From assembly GCA_964600075.1 (NCBI GenBank), contig CAZRIE010000005.1:1-64000 (forward strand): 64,000 bases of DNA, read 5' to 3'. The position numbers and the translations under genes were made by a program. Below, one piece after another: positions 8,381-17,660 of this stretch. The notes beneath the pieces are model-generated. The model did no database searches. It saw only the letters and a program-made list of their open reading frames with translations, and was not told the origin of the DNA. Source of the DNA: CAZRIE01 sp964600075 (GTDB lineage: Bacteria > Bacteroidota > Bacteroidia > Flavobacteriales > Flavobacteriaceae). Each line of letters opens with the position of its first letter. Positions within the stretch are counted from its first letter, which is position 1.

Positions 8381-9262
8381 ATGACCTACAAACTACTTTC
8401 AGTAAGCTTGCTTTTATTGGTGCTGTGTCAAACTCCGATGTCAGCTCAGGTATCCGAAAAGGAAAAATCTGCATTAATCGATCTTTACAAGACAACCAAT
8501 GGAAATTCTTGGACTGAAAAATGGAATTTAAAATCACCTGTTAATGAATGGTACGGTGTCGATGTAGTAGATAACCATATTGTAAGCGTAATTCTCTACG
8601 AGAATAACTTGGTCGGTCAAATTCCCGCGAGCCTCAAAAATCTTGAAAAATTGGAAGTTTTAGATCTTGCGTTGAACAAACTGCAAGGAGAATTACCCAA
8701 TGAATTGGCCGAACTCTTTAAGCTAAAGGCCTTAAAGTTAGAGATGAACGGCATAACGGGAAATCTACCTGAAAATTTTACGGCTCTGGTAAATTTAGAA
8801 GAACTTATCCTCTACAAGAATAACTTAGAAGGTAATATTCCGGAGGGTATTGCTGATGCCAAAAATCTAAGAATTTTGGACCTTTCGAATAATCAATTTG
8901 AGGGTAACTTACCTAAAACCATCGCGGGCATGGTAAATTTAACGAACCTCAACCTCACTGGAAATAACCTTGGTGGTGAAATAGACTTTAGTTTTGATCG
9001 TATGCAAAAACTTTCAGAGTTATCGTTATCGCTAAATGACTTTAATGGAAACGTTCCTAAAGGTATAGCGTCGTTGACCGAATTGCAATCGGTACAACTT
9101 CAGGGCAATAGTTTCGCTTTCTACGATAATATTCAAAATATGCAAAGTGTATATCTAGATACCTTTGAAACCGATAACCTGAAACTGAACCTTAGATACA
9201 GAAAACTTGCAGACTTTGATAGTAAAATGGCAGATAACCAATTTGAAGCGGAAAACAATTAG
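8381..9262 (+). CDS. Secreted leucine-rich-repeat protein (copy 2)
   Basis: A 293-residue paralogue of the preceding LRR protein. A signal peptide (MTYKLLSVSLLLLVLCQTPM, cut after SAQ) is followed by the cap SEKEKSALIDLYKTTNGNSW, which aligns closely with copy 1. Repeats of the type NLVGQIPASLKNLEKLEVLDL follow, and the C-terminus KMADNQFEAENN aligns with the acidic end of copy 1. The two genes and their terminators appear to be one ancient tandem duplication. No enzymatic motif is seen. Secretion across the inner membrane is supported by the signal peptide; there is no obvious type IX C-terminal domain. The 182 bp before the next gene hold its terminator and a promoter-like box. Confidence 0.8.
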   Translation: MTYKLLSVSLLLLVLCQTPMSAQVSEKEKSALIDLYKTTNGNSWTEKWNLKSPVNEWYGVDVVDNHIVSVILYENNLVGQIPASLKNLEKLEVLDLALNKLQGELPNELAELFKLKALKLEMNGITGNLPENFTALVNLEELILYKNNLEGNIPEGIADAKNLRILDLSNNQFEGNLPKTIAGMVNLTNLNLTGNNLGGEIDFSFDRMQKLSELSLSLNDFNGNVPKGIASLTELQSVQLQGNSFAFYDNIQNMQSVYLDTFETDNLKLNLRYRKLADFDSKMADNQFEAENN

Positions 9263-9291
9263 GGATTTATCTAAATTCAAGCACTTTGGTT

Positions 9292-9323
9292 AAAAAGGGA
9301 TGCAGTTTTGCGTCCCTTTTTTT
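9292..9323 (+). terminator. Terminator of LRR gene copy 2
   Basis: AAAGGGATGCA (9294-9304) pairs with TGCGTCCCTTT (9309-9319) through one wobble around GTTT, followed by seven T. It differs from the terminator of LRR copy 1 at only a few positions. Confidence 0.92.
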
Positions 9324-9385
9324 GTGCTATCGGCAGATCGGACAGTTTTAAGATACATTTAACTAAACTCGCTTAAACTATTGGA

Positions 9386-9393
9386 TATTTTTG
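9386..9393 (+). promoter_or_regulatory. Putative -7 box of the RND efflux operon
   Basis: TATTTTTG is an exact TAnnTTTG match 51 bp before the adaptor ATG. No clear -33 TTTG stands at the proper spacing. Confidence 0.35.
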
Positions 9394-9444
9394 CCATCTA
9401 TTGATTTGGTCTCTTCTTGAGTCGTTTAACCAACTTTTCACTAC

Positions 9445-10581
9445 ATGAACATTCGAAAGATTATTTTATCAGTTTTAGGCGTCTTGCTTATTTTTCTTGC
9501 CTTTTTTCTTGCCGGTAAGATAATAGATAATAAAAAGGCCTTTAAACCAAGAGCCCAAAAAGTAGTGAAAACGGTATTTACAGAGGTTGTAAAGAATGGA
9601 ACCGTGCCCATTGTCGTGCCGGCAAATGGAAATCTAACCGCCAAAAGAAGGGTGGAACTTTATGCAGAGGTGCAGGGGGTCTTTACTTTAGGCAATAGAC
9701 TTTTCAAGACAGGCACGAGGTATAAAAAGGGCGAAACGATTATACGGATCAATGCGGCCGAATATTCTGCCAGTGTTCAATCGGCCAAAAGTAATCTTTA
9801 TAACGAATTGACATCTATAATGCCCGATCTTCGATTGGATTATCCTGAAACATATCCAAAATGGCAAGCGTATCTCAGCGGCTTCGACTTGAGTAAATCT
9901 ACTCCCGAGCTGCCAGAAATGACAGATGAAAAAGAAAAGTTCTTTATTTCAGGCAGGGGCATATTGAGCAGTTATTATAATGTTAAGAATCTGGAGCAGC
10001 GGTTATTAAAATATCGTATTTCTGCACCTTTCGATGGGGTGCTTACCGAAGCTTTGGTTACCGAGGGTAGTTTGATCAGATCAGGGCAGAAATTGGGTGA
10101 ATTCATTAATACCGACATATACGAACTAGAAGTTGCGGTAAGCAAGACTTTTAGCGATTTACTGAAACTTGGCGAAAAAGTAGAGTTGATTGCCCTAGAT
10201 GATTCTAAAAAATACACAGGTAAGGTCTCCCGTATCAACGGCAGGGTAGACCAAGCCTCGCAGACCATAAAAGCATTTATAGAGGTGGTTGACAGCAATC
10301 TGAGAGAAGGCATGTATCTTGAGGCAAATCTTGATGCCATGGAAGAAACAGATGCTATCGAAATAGACAGAAGCCTCTTGTTAGAAGGCGATAAAATATT
10401 CGTGGTCCGTGATACTATTCTTGATATGATCGACGTAAAGCCTGTATATTTTTCAGATAAAAGAGTGGTACTAAAAGAAGTGCCCAACGGTACAGTGATA
10501 ATGTCTAAACCTTTATTGGGCGCCTATACCGGTATGGCAGTAAAGGTTTACGAGAATAAAACGGTTAATACCAAAGGATGA
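9445..10581 (+). CDS. RND efflux periplasmic adaptor (membrane fusion protein)
   Basis: This 378-residue HlyD/AcrA-type adaptor bridges the inner-membrane pump and the outer-membrane channel encoded next to it. It has an N-terminal membrane anchor (about residues 6-24). A first lipoyl half follows (NGNLTAKRRVELYAEVQG), then a short helical hairpin, the second lipoyl half (YRISAPFDGVLTEALVTEGS) and beta-barrel and membrane-proximal domains (LREGMYLEANLDA). Its stop overlaps the permease start in ATGATG, so translation is coupled. The substrate is unknown. Confidence 0.9.
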   Translation: MNIRKIILSVLGVLLIFLAFFLAGKIIDNKKAFKPRAQKVVKTVFTEVVKNGTVPIVVPANGNLTAKRRVELYAEVQGVFTLGNRLFKTGTRYKKGETIIRINAAEYSASVQSAKSNLYNELTSIMPDLRLDYPETYPKWQAYLSGFDLSKSTPELPEMTDEKEKFFISGRGILSSYYNVKNLEQRLLKYRISAPFDGVLTEALVTEGSLIRSGQKLGEFINTDIYELEVAVSKTFSDLLKLGEKVELIALDDSKKYTGKVSRINGRVDQASQTIKAFIEVVDSNLREGMYLEANLDAMEETDAIEIDRSLLLEGDKIFVVRDTILDMIDVKPVYFSDKRVVLKEVPNGTVIMSKPLLGAYTGMAVKVYENKTVNTKG

Positions 10582-13500
10582 TGCGAAAAGTTATCGAGTA
10601 TTTTATCAGGTATCATGTTGCGGTCAATGTCATAATCATTGCTTTCGCGGTCTTTGGTATCGTCGGCGCAAAGTCTCTAAAGTCCTCTTTTTTTCCATTG
10701 ACAGATTCAAAGAACGTGTTTATCAATATCACTTATCCCGGGGCTTCCCCTCAAGAAGTCGAAGAAGGTATTGTTCTAAAAATAGAGGATAATCTAAAGG
10801 GGTTGGAAGGCGTAGATCGTGTTACCTCTACTTCCCGCGAAAATAGTGGCAACATCAATGTAGAAATCGAAAAGGGTAGGGATATCGATTTCATGTTGCT
10901 TCAGGTGAAGAATGCCGTAGATAGGGTGCCAACTTTCCCGACGGGAATGGAGCCCTTGGTAGTGTCCAAACTAGAGACAGTACGTCAGACAATCAGTTTT
11001 GCCATAAGCGGAGACAATATCCCTTTGGCCACTTTAAAACAGATAGGAAGACAGATAGAAAATGATATCCGCGCCATTGAAGGTATTTCGCAAATAGAAA
11101 TCTCAGGTTATCCACAAGAAGAAATAGAAATAGCGGTAAATGAGAATAGTCTGTTGGCCTACAATGTTTCTTTCACAGAGGTTTCGCAAGCCGTGGGCAA
11201 TGCCAATATCTTGGTTACTGGTGGAAATATAAAGACCGATGCAGAAGAATACCTGATTCGCGCGAACAATCGTTCTTATTTTGGCGATGAACTATCAAAT
11301 ATTATTATCAGGGCGAATGCCTCTGGTCAAACTGTGCGTCTAAAGGATGTTGCCATAATTCGCGATCGATTTTCCGAAACGCCCAATGCCGCATACTTTA
11401 ACGGTAATTTATCGGTCAGCACCACTATAACAAGCACCAACACAGAAGATTTGATAGGGTCTGCCGAAAAGGTCAAAGAATATATTGAAGAATTTAATCA
11501 GAAGTATGACAATGTAACACTCAGTATTGTCAGTGACCTATCAGAAACTTTGAACGGTAGAACCGAGCTCTTGATAAAAAATGCTTGGCAGGGCATGTTG
11601 CTGGTACTCATTTTTTTATCTCTTTTCTTGAATACCCGATTAGCCTTTTGGGTGGCCTTCGGTCTACCTATTGCCTTTTTGGGGATGTTCATTTTCGCTG
11701 GATTTTTTGATGTGACCATTAACGTGCTTTCGCTTTTTGGTATGATCATCGTTATCGGAATTCTGGTCGATGACGGCATAGTCATAGCCGAAAACATATA
11801 TCAACATTACGAAAAAGGGAAAACTCCTGTGCAAGCTGCGGTAGATGGCACTATAGAAGTATTACCTCCGATAATTTCTGCGATAATCACAACGATATTG
11901 GCCTTTTCCATTTTCTTGTTCTTAGATAGTAGGATCGGGGAGTTTTTTGGGGAAGTATCCGTCATCGTTATTTTGACCCTAGTGGTCTCTTTAGTGGAGG
12001 CCTTGATTATATTACCAGCCCATTTGGCGCATTCGAAAGCCTTACAACCTGTATCTAAAAAACCTAAAACTGGAATTGGAAGGGCATTTGCAAAACTTAG
12101 GGTAATCAATGAAATGGGAGACCGTTTTATGGTCTGGATGAGAGATACTTTATATAGTCCGGTGATAAAATTCGCCCTAAAATATAAGATGTTGTCATTC
12201 GGACTTTTTGCCATGGCCCTAATTTTGTCATTGGGTTCCGTTGGCGGGGGCATTATAAGAACCTCATTTTTCCCGCGTATTGCAAGTGATAGGGCACAAA
12301 TTGAATTGCTTATGCCCAATGGCACGAACGAACAGGTGACCGATTCTATTATTTCGTTGATAGAAGAAAAAGCGGAAATCGTCAATCAAGAACTAACGGA
12401 ACAGTACCTAAAGGGAACTGGTAAAGTACTTTTCAAAAATGTAATTAAAAAAGTAGGCCCGGGCTCATCCGCAGCAACATTAACCCTAAACCTCTTGCCG
12501 GGCGAAGAAAGACCCGATGCCATTTCTTCGAATATGGTAACCAGTCGTCTGGCAGAATTGGTTGGTCCTGTAATCGGAGTAGAAAGTTTGATTTATGGCT
12601 CTGGAGGTAATTTTGGAGGCTCGCCCGTATCGGTATCGCTTTTAGGAAATAATATTAAGGAATTAAAAGCGGCAAAATCAGAACTTAAAACAGCACTTCT
12701 TAATAATTCTACCCTGAAAGATGTTGCAGACAATGACCCAGCCGGCATTAAGGAGATTCGACTGCAATTAAAGGAAAGCGCCTATCTATTGGGGCTTGAT
12801 TTAAGGAATCTTATGAACCAAGTGCGTGCCGGTTTCTTTGGTACCCAGGCGCAACGATTTCAACGAGGACAAGACGAGATTAGGGTCTGGGTACGGTATG
12901 ATAGAGAAAATCGTTCTTCGATAGCCGATTTGGATGAAATGCGCATCGTTACTCCAGATGGCAGTCGCGTGCCGTTAAAGGAAATTGCCGACTATATTAT
13001 CGAACGGGGGGATGTGGCCATCAATCGTTTGGAAGGTCGGCGAGAAATTCAGGTTTCCGCAGACATGAAGAATCCGAAAGATAGCCCTACAGATGTTATG
13101 TCCGATATTCAGAACAACATCATGCCTGAAATTCAGTCTAAGTATCCAACGGTAACAGCATCTTATGAAGGCCAGAACAGGGAACTTGGCAAACTGACTG
13201 GATCCCTAAAGTTGGTCGGGTTGTCGGTATTGGCGTTGATTTATATGACCATTGCATTTACTTTTAGAAGCTTTAGCCAGCCTTTGATGTTAATTTTATT
13301 GATTCCTTTCAGTTTGACGGCGGTTACCTGGGGGCATTGGTTACATGATTTTCCACTGAACATTTTATCGTTATTGGGTATTATTGCTTTAATCGGAATT
13401 ATGGTCAACGATGGTCTGGTGCTCATAGGCAAATTCAATAGCAACCTGCGTGAGGGCATGACATTCGACGACGCTATTTATGAAGCGGGACGTTCGCGAT

Positions 13501-13877
13501 TTAGGGCGATATTTTTAACTTCGATTACTACAATAGCAGGTTTGACACCTTTGATTTTTGAGACCAGTCGTCAAGCTCAATTCTTAATACCAATGGCTAT
13601 TTCAATTGCCTATGGTATTGGTTTTGCCACGGTTTTGACTTTGGTTATGTTGCCTTTGTTCCTTTCCTTTAGTAATAAAGTGAAGGTAAGCACCAAATGG
13701 TTGGTGACCGGTAACAATATAACAAAAGAAGAGGTAGAAAGAGCCATCAAAGAGCAAAAAGAGGAGGCGTACCATGCCGGAATGTTATCTCATTCATCAA
13801 ACGGAGACGATAGAGAAACGGGGGTGTCTTCCAAAAAAACTAATGAAAAACTAAAAGTAACCGAGGTAGACGAATGA
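10578..13877 (+). CDS. RND efflux permease (AcrB/MexB-like superfamily)
   Basis: A 1099-residue inner-membrane pump with the duplicated RND layout. Each half has one N-terminal helix, a large periplasmic loop and then six helices (helix bundles at about 335-490 and 865-1030). The helix-4 motif GILVDDGIVIAENIY keeps the paired Asp of the proton relay. The matching helix-10 region reads GIMVNDGLVLIGK rather than the AcrB form with a relay Lys, as in many Bacteroidota and HAE-type pumps. The C-terminus has a charged tail of about 80 residues. It overlaps both neighbours by 4 bp (ATGA type). The exported compound cannot be inferred. Confidence 0.92.
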   Translation: MMRKVIEYFIRYHVAVNVIIIAFAVFGIVGAKSLKSSFFPLTDSKNVFINITYPGASPQEVEEGIVLKIEDNLKGLEGVDRVTSTSRENSGNINVEIEKGRDIDFMLLQVKNAVDRVPTFPTGMEPLVVSKLETVRQTISFAISGDNIPLATLKQIGRQIENDIRAIEGISQIEISGYPQEEIEIAVNENSLLAYNVSFTEVSQAVGNANILVTGGNIKTDAEEYLIRANNRSYFGDELSNIIIRANASGQTVRLKDVAIIRDRFSETPNAAYFNGNLSVSTTITSTNTEDLIGSAEKVKEYIEEFNQKYDNVTLSIVSDLSETLNGRTELLIKNAWQGMLLVLIFLSLFLNTRLAFWVAFGLPIAFLGMFIFAGFFDVTINVLSLFGMIIVIGILVDDGIVIAENIYQHYEKGKTPVQAAVDGTIEVLPPIISAIITTILAFSIFLFLDSRIGEFFGEVSVIVILTLVVSLVEALIILPAHLAHSKALQPVSKKPKTGIGRAFAKLRVINEMGDRFMVWMRDTLYSPVIKFALKYKMLSFGLFAMALILSLGSVGGGIIRTSFFPRIASDRAQIELLMPNGTNEQVTDSIISLIEEKAEIVNQELTEQYLKGTGKVLFKNVIKKVGPGSSAATLTLNLLPGEERPDAISSNMVTSRLAELVGPVIGVESLIYGSGGNFGGSPVSVSLLGNNIKELKAAKSELKTALLNNSTLKDVADNDPAGIKEIRLQLKESAYLLGLDLRNLMNQVRAGFFGTQAQRFQRGQDEIRVWVRYDRENRSSIADLDEMRIVTPDGSRVPLKEIADYIIERGDVAINRLEGRREIQVSADMKNPKDSPTDVMSDIQNNIMPEIQSKYPTVTASYEGQNRELGKLTGSLKLVGLSVLALIYMTIAFTFRSFSQPLMLILLIPFSLTAVTWGHWLHDFPLNILSLLGIIALIGIMVNDGLVLIGKFNSNLREGMTFDDAIYEAGRSRFRAIFLTSITTIAGLTPLIFETSRQAQFLIPMAISIAYGIGFATVLTLVMLPLFLSFSNKVKVSTKWLVTGNNITKEEVERAIKEQKEEAYHAGMLSHSSNGDDRETGVSSKKTNEKLKVTEVDE

Positions 13878-15226
13878 TAAGATATAACCTATTACTCCTA
13901 GCCTTTTTTTTTACGATTTTTTCCAGTCTGACTGCCCAAGAAGAAATGCTTTCAAAGGAGGAGGCCGCAACGTTGGCCCTAGAAAACAATTTCGGAATCA
14001 AAGTCGCCCGTAATCAAGTTGAAATCGCAGAAAATAATAAAGGCGTCCTAAATTCGGGCTATCTACCGACGGTTACCGCCAACGCCGGGGCCAATTATAA
14101 TCGAGATGACGCCGTAATCGAGTTTCCCGGTCAATTAAATCCGGATGGAAGTCCTAGGGCAGATGTGAATATTTATAAAGCAGAAGCACAACGCTATAAT
14201 TCGGCCGTGAATGTAAACTATACCTTGTTTGACGGTATGGGCCGGCTATATAATTACAAACGTCTTAAAGAACAATATCAGTTAAGTGAACTTCAAGCCC
14301 GAGAAACTATTGAAAATACTCTTTTGCAACTTTTTAGTGTGTATTTTGAAGTGGCCCGCTTGACCGAGAATGAGAATGTACTCCAACAAGCTCTCGAAAT
14401 CTCTACACAGCGAATTACAAGGGCTGAATATGCCTTTGAATATGGGCAGAACACTAAACTCGATATTCTCAACGCCCAGGTCGATGTGACCAATGACAGC
14501 ATCACCCTCTTGGTCACACAACTGCAGCTTGCGAATACCAAACGTGATTTGAATGTGGTGTTGAACCAGAACCTCAATCAAACTTTCGAAGTCGATACTT
14601 TGATACAGTTTATTCCCAAATTACGGTTGGATGAACTGATAACCCAGGCCGAATCGAATAATGTAGCTATTTTACAGACCGAACGGAATTTGGCCATTAA
14701 CGCCTATGATATCAAAGTGGACAAATCAGGTTACCTACCTACGGTCGGTCTCAACGGTACCTACGGATGGAACCTGAACCAAAGTGCAGCTTCGGCATTT
14801 TTTCCCGGCACTAACAATGAAAATTGGAACTTTGGCGTCGGTGCAAGCCTGACTTGGAATCTTTTTGATGGAGGAGGAACGACCGTTCGTGTTAGAAATT
14901 CGAAAATCGCCTACGAAAATCAAGAATTGTTGCAGGAACAAATAGAACTAGAAGTGGCTCGAGATATCGCAAATGCCTTGGCCATTTATGAAAACCGTCT
15001 GAATATTTTTTATATTCAACAACAGAATGTACTTACCAACCAAAACAACTTCGAGCGTTCCAGAGAACAGTTTCAATTAGGTAGAATTACTTCCATAGAA
15101 TTCCGGCAGGCCCAGATTAATCTCTTGAACGCGCAGACCACTAAAAACCTCGCGAAGTATGATGCCAAGTTGTCCGAACTGCAATTATTACAGCTAACAG
15201 GGCAATTATTGAACGTGCAGCTTTAA
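13874..15226 (+). CDS. TolC-family outer-membrane efflux channel
   Basis: A 450-residue outer-membrane factor that completes the RND tripartite pump. It has a signal peptide ending SSLTAQ (about residue 21) and two TolC repeats. Each has long alpha-hairpins, and the pattern LPTVTANAGANYNRD in repeat 1 matches LPTVGLNGTYGWN in repeat 2. The segments YTLFDGMGRLYNYKR and WNLFDGGGTTVRVRN are the paired beta-to-alpha turns. Operon order adaptor-permease-channel with 4-bp overlaps indicates one transcript. Hairpins downstream probably end it. Confidence 0.9.
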   Translation: MIRYNLLLLAFFFTIFSSLTAQEEMLSKEEAATLALENNFGIKVARNQVEIAENNKGVLNSGYLPTVTANAGANYNRDDAVIEFPGQLNPDGSPRADVNIYKAEAQRYNSAVNVNYTLFDGMGRLYNYKRLKEQYQLSELQARETIENTLLQLFSVYFEVARLTENENVLQQALEISTQRITRAEYAFEYGQNTKLDILNAQVDVTNDSITLLVTQLQLANTKRDLNVVLNQNLNQTFEVDTLIQFIPKLRLDELITQAESNNVAILQTERNLAINAYDIKVDKSGYLPTVGLNGTYGWNLNQSAASAFFPGTNNENWNFGVGASLTWNLFDGGGTTVRVRNSKIAYENQELLQEQIELEVARDIANALAIYENRLNIFYIQQQNVLTNQNNFERSREQFQLGRITSIEFRQAQINLLNAQTTKNLAKYDAKLSELQLLQLTGQLLNVQL

Positions 15227-15234
15227 AAAAGAAA

Positions 15235-15295
15235 CCTGCCTAGCCGGCAGGCTTACGTCTAGAATCAAGACAAACTTGGTTCCGCAAGTTTGTTT
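15235..15295 (+). terminator. Hairpin pair after the RND operon (weak terminator)
   Basis: There are two stems: CCTGCC-tagcc-GGCAGG (15235-15251) and ACAAACTTG-gttccg-CAAGTTTGT (15270-15293). The second extends by wobble and is followed by only a short T-run, so termination is plausible but not strong. Confidence 0.4.
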
Positions 15296-15412
15296 AAGGC
15301 GATTCCCCTTTTAAATTTTAATAGTAAGAAAGGGCTAGAAGAATACACAGGTGGTGTTCTTGCACGTGACTGATTTTCTTTGTAGTATGGTCTTTCTTTA
15401 AATTACTTACAC

Positions 15413-16435
15413 ATGTCAAAAATCGGAATCGGAATTATCGGCACTGGTTCAATAGTGAACACCTATGCCAAATGCATCGAAGAACTAGGCTCGACCGAAC
15501 TGGTCGCTCTTTACACCAAATCGCCAAATAGGGCAAAGCAAGCGAAAGCAGAATTCGGAGTTCCCGTTTTTAGCGGGATAGACGAATTTCTAGACCAGAA
15601 AGAAATCAATTTGGTCTGCGTATGTAATGAAAGCGGTAGGCACGGAGAGGCCATCAGGGCAACTGCAATTGCCGGTAAACATGTGCTTAGCGAAAAACCA
15701 TTGGAAGTCACCACAGAAAAAATCGATGAGGTCATTGCCGTTTGTGAAGACCAAAAAGTGAAATTGGGCTGTGTGCTACAGAATAGATGCAGTTCAGATT
15801 ATCGACTTGTGGAGAACGCGATTAAAACTGGCAAACTGGGTAAACTCATTATGGGCAACGCCCATATTAATTGGTATCGATCCGAGGAGTATTATGCCAA
15901 AAGCGATTGGAGAGGCACCTTGCAATTCGATGGAGGAGCGGCCTTTATGAACCAAGGTATTCATACCATCGATTTGTTGATCAATATCATGGGTGCTGTT
16001 AAATCAGTTTTCGGGAATATAAAAACGACCGTTCATAATATTGAGGGGGAGGATGTTGGGTCGGCGATACTCAATTTTTCGGATGGTGCGATAGGAAATG
16101 TTACCGCAGGAACTGCATTATATCCCGGATATCCTGAAAGACTGGAATTCTATGGTGAAAAAGGAAGTATCTTAATGGAGGGTGGTAAAATTGTGCAGTG
16201 GAACGTTCAAGATATGTCTTCCCCAGAATTCGGATCGAGCGATAAAGAAGGAAGTGGAGCCGCAGACCCCACCGCAATCGGACATCAAAACCATAAAACA
16301 GTGCTAGCGGATATGGTCGATGCCATACTCAATGACCATTCACCAATGGTAGATGGCGCAGAGGCCAGAAAGGCCGTTGCCTTAATTACCGCTATCTATG
16401 AATCTTCAAAAAAAGAAAAGTTAGTTTATCTATAA
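15413..16435 (+). CDS. Gfo/Idh/MocA family oxidoreductase (cytoplasmic)
   Basis: A 340-residue NAD(P)-dependent sugar or cyclitol dehydrogenase of the Gfo/Idh/MocA family. A Rossmann fold opens the protein (IGIIGTGSIVNTY, GxGxxx at about residues 8-13) and the family motif SEKPLEVT is present with its Lys. The C-terminal alpha/beta substrate domain includes DGGAAFMNQGIHTIDLL, with the conserved His after the glycine patch. There is no signal peptide, unlike the two exported relatives in this window. It stands alone, with no operon partner. The substrate is unknown. Confidence 0.85.
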   Translation: MSKIGIGIIGTGSIVNTYAKCIEELGSTELVALYTKSPNRAKQAKAEFGVPVFSGIDEFLDQKEINLVCVCNESGRHGEAIRATAIAGKHVLSEKPLEVTTEKIDEVIAVCEDQKVKLGCVLQNRCSSDYRLVENAIKTGKLGKLIMGNAHINWYRSEEYYAKSDWRGTLQFDGGAAFMNQGIHTIDLLINIMGAVKSVFGNIKTTVHNIEGEDVGSAILNFSDGAIGNVTAGTALYPGYPERLEFYGEKGSILMEGGKIVQWNVQDMSSPEFGSSDKEGSGAADPTAIGHQNHKTVLADMVDAILNDHSPMVDGAEARKAVALITAIYESSKKEKLVYL

Positions 16436-16538
16436 AAAAGAGCAAAGGATTAAAGACTTTAAATTTTCGGCCTTTTGTCTTTCTTCTTTTCGTCACTATT
16501 TCAAAAATAATTTGGTATCGGGTATCGAGCACCAAAAT

Positions 16539-16675
16539 TTGAACTTGACACTTGAACTTGAANNNNNNNNNNNNNNNNNNNNNNNNNNNNNNNNNNNNNN
16601 NNNNNNNNNNNNNNNNNNNNNNNNNNNNNNNNNNNNNNNNNNNNNNNNNNNNNNNNNNNNNNACTTGAACTTGAA
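16539..16675 (+). repeat. TTGAAC tandem repeat tract interrupted by the assembly gap
   Basis: On the left (16539-16562) the sequence is built of TTGAAC/ACTTGA hexamers, and the right edge (16663-16675) continues the same hexamer. The run of N therefore falls inside a short tandem repeat, which is probably why assembly broke here. The true length is unknown. Confidence 0.7.
16563..16662. other. Scaffold gap (100 N)
   Basis: Exactly 100 N, the conventional size for a gap of unknown length. No claim about gene content can be made inside it. Confidence 0.98.
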
Positions 16676-16677
16676 AA

Positions 16678-16860
16678 ATGTACGAACACTTCTTTCAATG
16701 TCCCTATTGCTGGGAAGAAATATCGATGCTTATGGATCCGTCCATTCGCAGACAAACTTACGTAGAAGACTGTGAGGTCTGCTGTAACCCGATAGAGGTC
16801 ACGCCCGAATTTCAGTCAAATGAACTTATCGGTTTTGAAGCTCACGATATCGAGCAGTAG
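16678..16860 (+). CDS. CPXCG-motif cysteine-rich small protein
   Basis: A 60-residue protein with a CPYC pair near the N-terminus (residues 8-11) and a second pair CEVC (about 32-35), a small zinc-ribbon arrangement matching the CPXCG domain family. It then has the usual acidic C-terminus (IGFEAHDIEQ). The function of the family is not known. The ATG follows the repeat-flanked gap by 15 bp, so its promoter probably lies in or beyond the gap. It converges on the damaged DUF2807 gene with only 7 bp between their ends. Confidence 0.8.
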   Translation: MYEHFFQCPYCWEEISMLMDPSIRRQTYVEDCEVCCNPIEVTPEFQSNELIGFEAHDIEQ

Positions 16861-16867
16861 TACATGT

Positions 16868-17478
16868 CTAATCTAAGACTTCTATTTTTCTTCCGAAAAC
16901 CTTGTCGTGATCTGCCTCCTTTGGATTTCCATAGATATAAATAGAACCACCGGCCCGCACCTTGACCTTGACTTTTACAGAGGCTTTTACATCGGCACCT
17001 GCATTCACAACGACTGTAGTTTCTGTGGTGTTTAAATTTTTGTTGTAAGCCTTTCCTCCGGTATTGACCATCACCTCTTGAACTTTGGCTGTTCCGGCAA
17101 GGGTAACTTCTCCACAGGAAATGGCTTTTGTATAAAGTTCTTTCAAATCGATTTTACCGCCTTCCTGTGTCTTGATTTCTAAACGGTTGCCTTTAATGGT
17201 TTCATCCGATTTAATCTTGGCGTTCTCGTTGGCATCGGTCAAAGTCAGTTCTTGGGTTAATATAATGTTGCCTTGGCCTTGTCACCGTCCATGAAATTAT
17301 CGATCTCCATTTTTATTTTTAAGAGGCCGTTTTATTTGGGGTATTTACCTTGTCTTTATCGTCACCACTAATAATCACCTTATTCTCGGTAAATTTATCG
17401 AGTTCTTTAGAAGATGCTTTTGAGGCAAAACACTGGTCGATACCATAACGACAAGGCTCAGAAAAACTAGCTTTTCAT
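16868..17478 (-). pseudogene. DUF2807 (GIN domain) secreted protein, frameshifted
   Basis: Only the C-terminal 124 codons (from 17242 down) form an open frame, a beta-helical GIN/DUF2807 domain (VTLAGTAKVQEVMVNTGGKAY; ends GRKIEVLD). Upstream the rest of the gene can be read back to an ATG at 17478 if four single bases are restored, each in a homopolymer. They are AAAAA to AAAA near 17471, TTTTT to TTTT near 17427, AAAAA to AAAA near 17331 and TTT to TT near 17259. With these repairs it reads a signal peptide (MKKLVFLSLVVMVSTSVFA), KELDKFTE, then NKVIISGDDKDKV and NGLLKIKMEIDNFMDGDKA. About 15 residues usually present between KFTE and the ISGDDKD segment also seem absent. This is either sequencing error close to the gap or true decay. 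Confidence 0.75.
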
Positions 17479-17602
17479 ATTTCTGGTTTTAATGGTATTA
17501 ACTCAAATATAAAATATTTCGACCATAATCGGCCTTGGGAAAACTGTGGCAAAATATAAAGCTTTCAGGATAGTGAAAACTCAAGACAATTTCGTTTCTG
17601 TA

Positions 17603-17634
17603 ATGTAATAAGATTACATATATTGGAGCAATAT
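17603..17634 (+). promoter_or_regulatory. Two adjacent dyads upstream of the Nramp-like gene
   Basis: ATGTAAT-aag-ATTACAT (17603-17619) and ATATTG-gag-CAATAT (17620-17634) are both perfect inverted repeats with 3-nt spacers and lie end to end, 27 bp before the ATG. The arrangement suits a dimeric repressor. A metal sensor of the DtxR/MntR type would be a natural guess but the half-sites match no consensus I know. Confidence 0.45.
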
Positions 17635-17660
17635 CTGTTGTTGGAAATCGAATATTTTAC

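Noticed and set aside
13241..13459. Short minus-strand frame inside the RND permease
   Set aside because: Antisense shadow of a membrane-helix coding region; no start signals.
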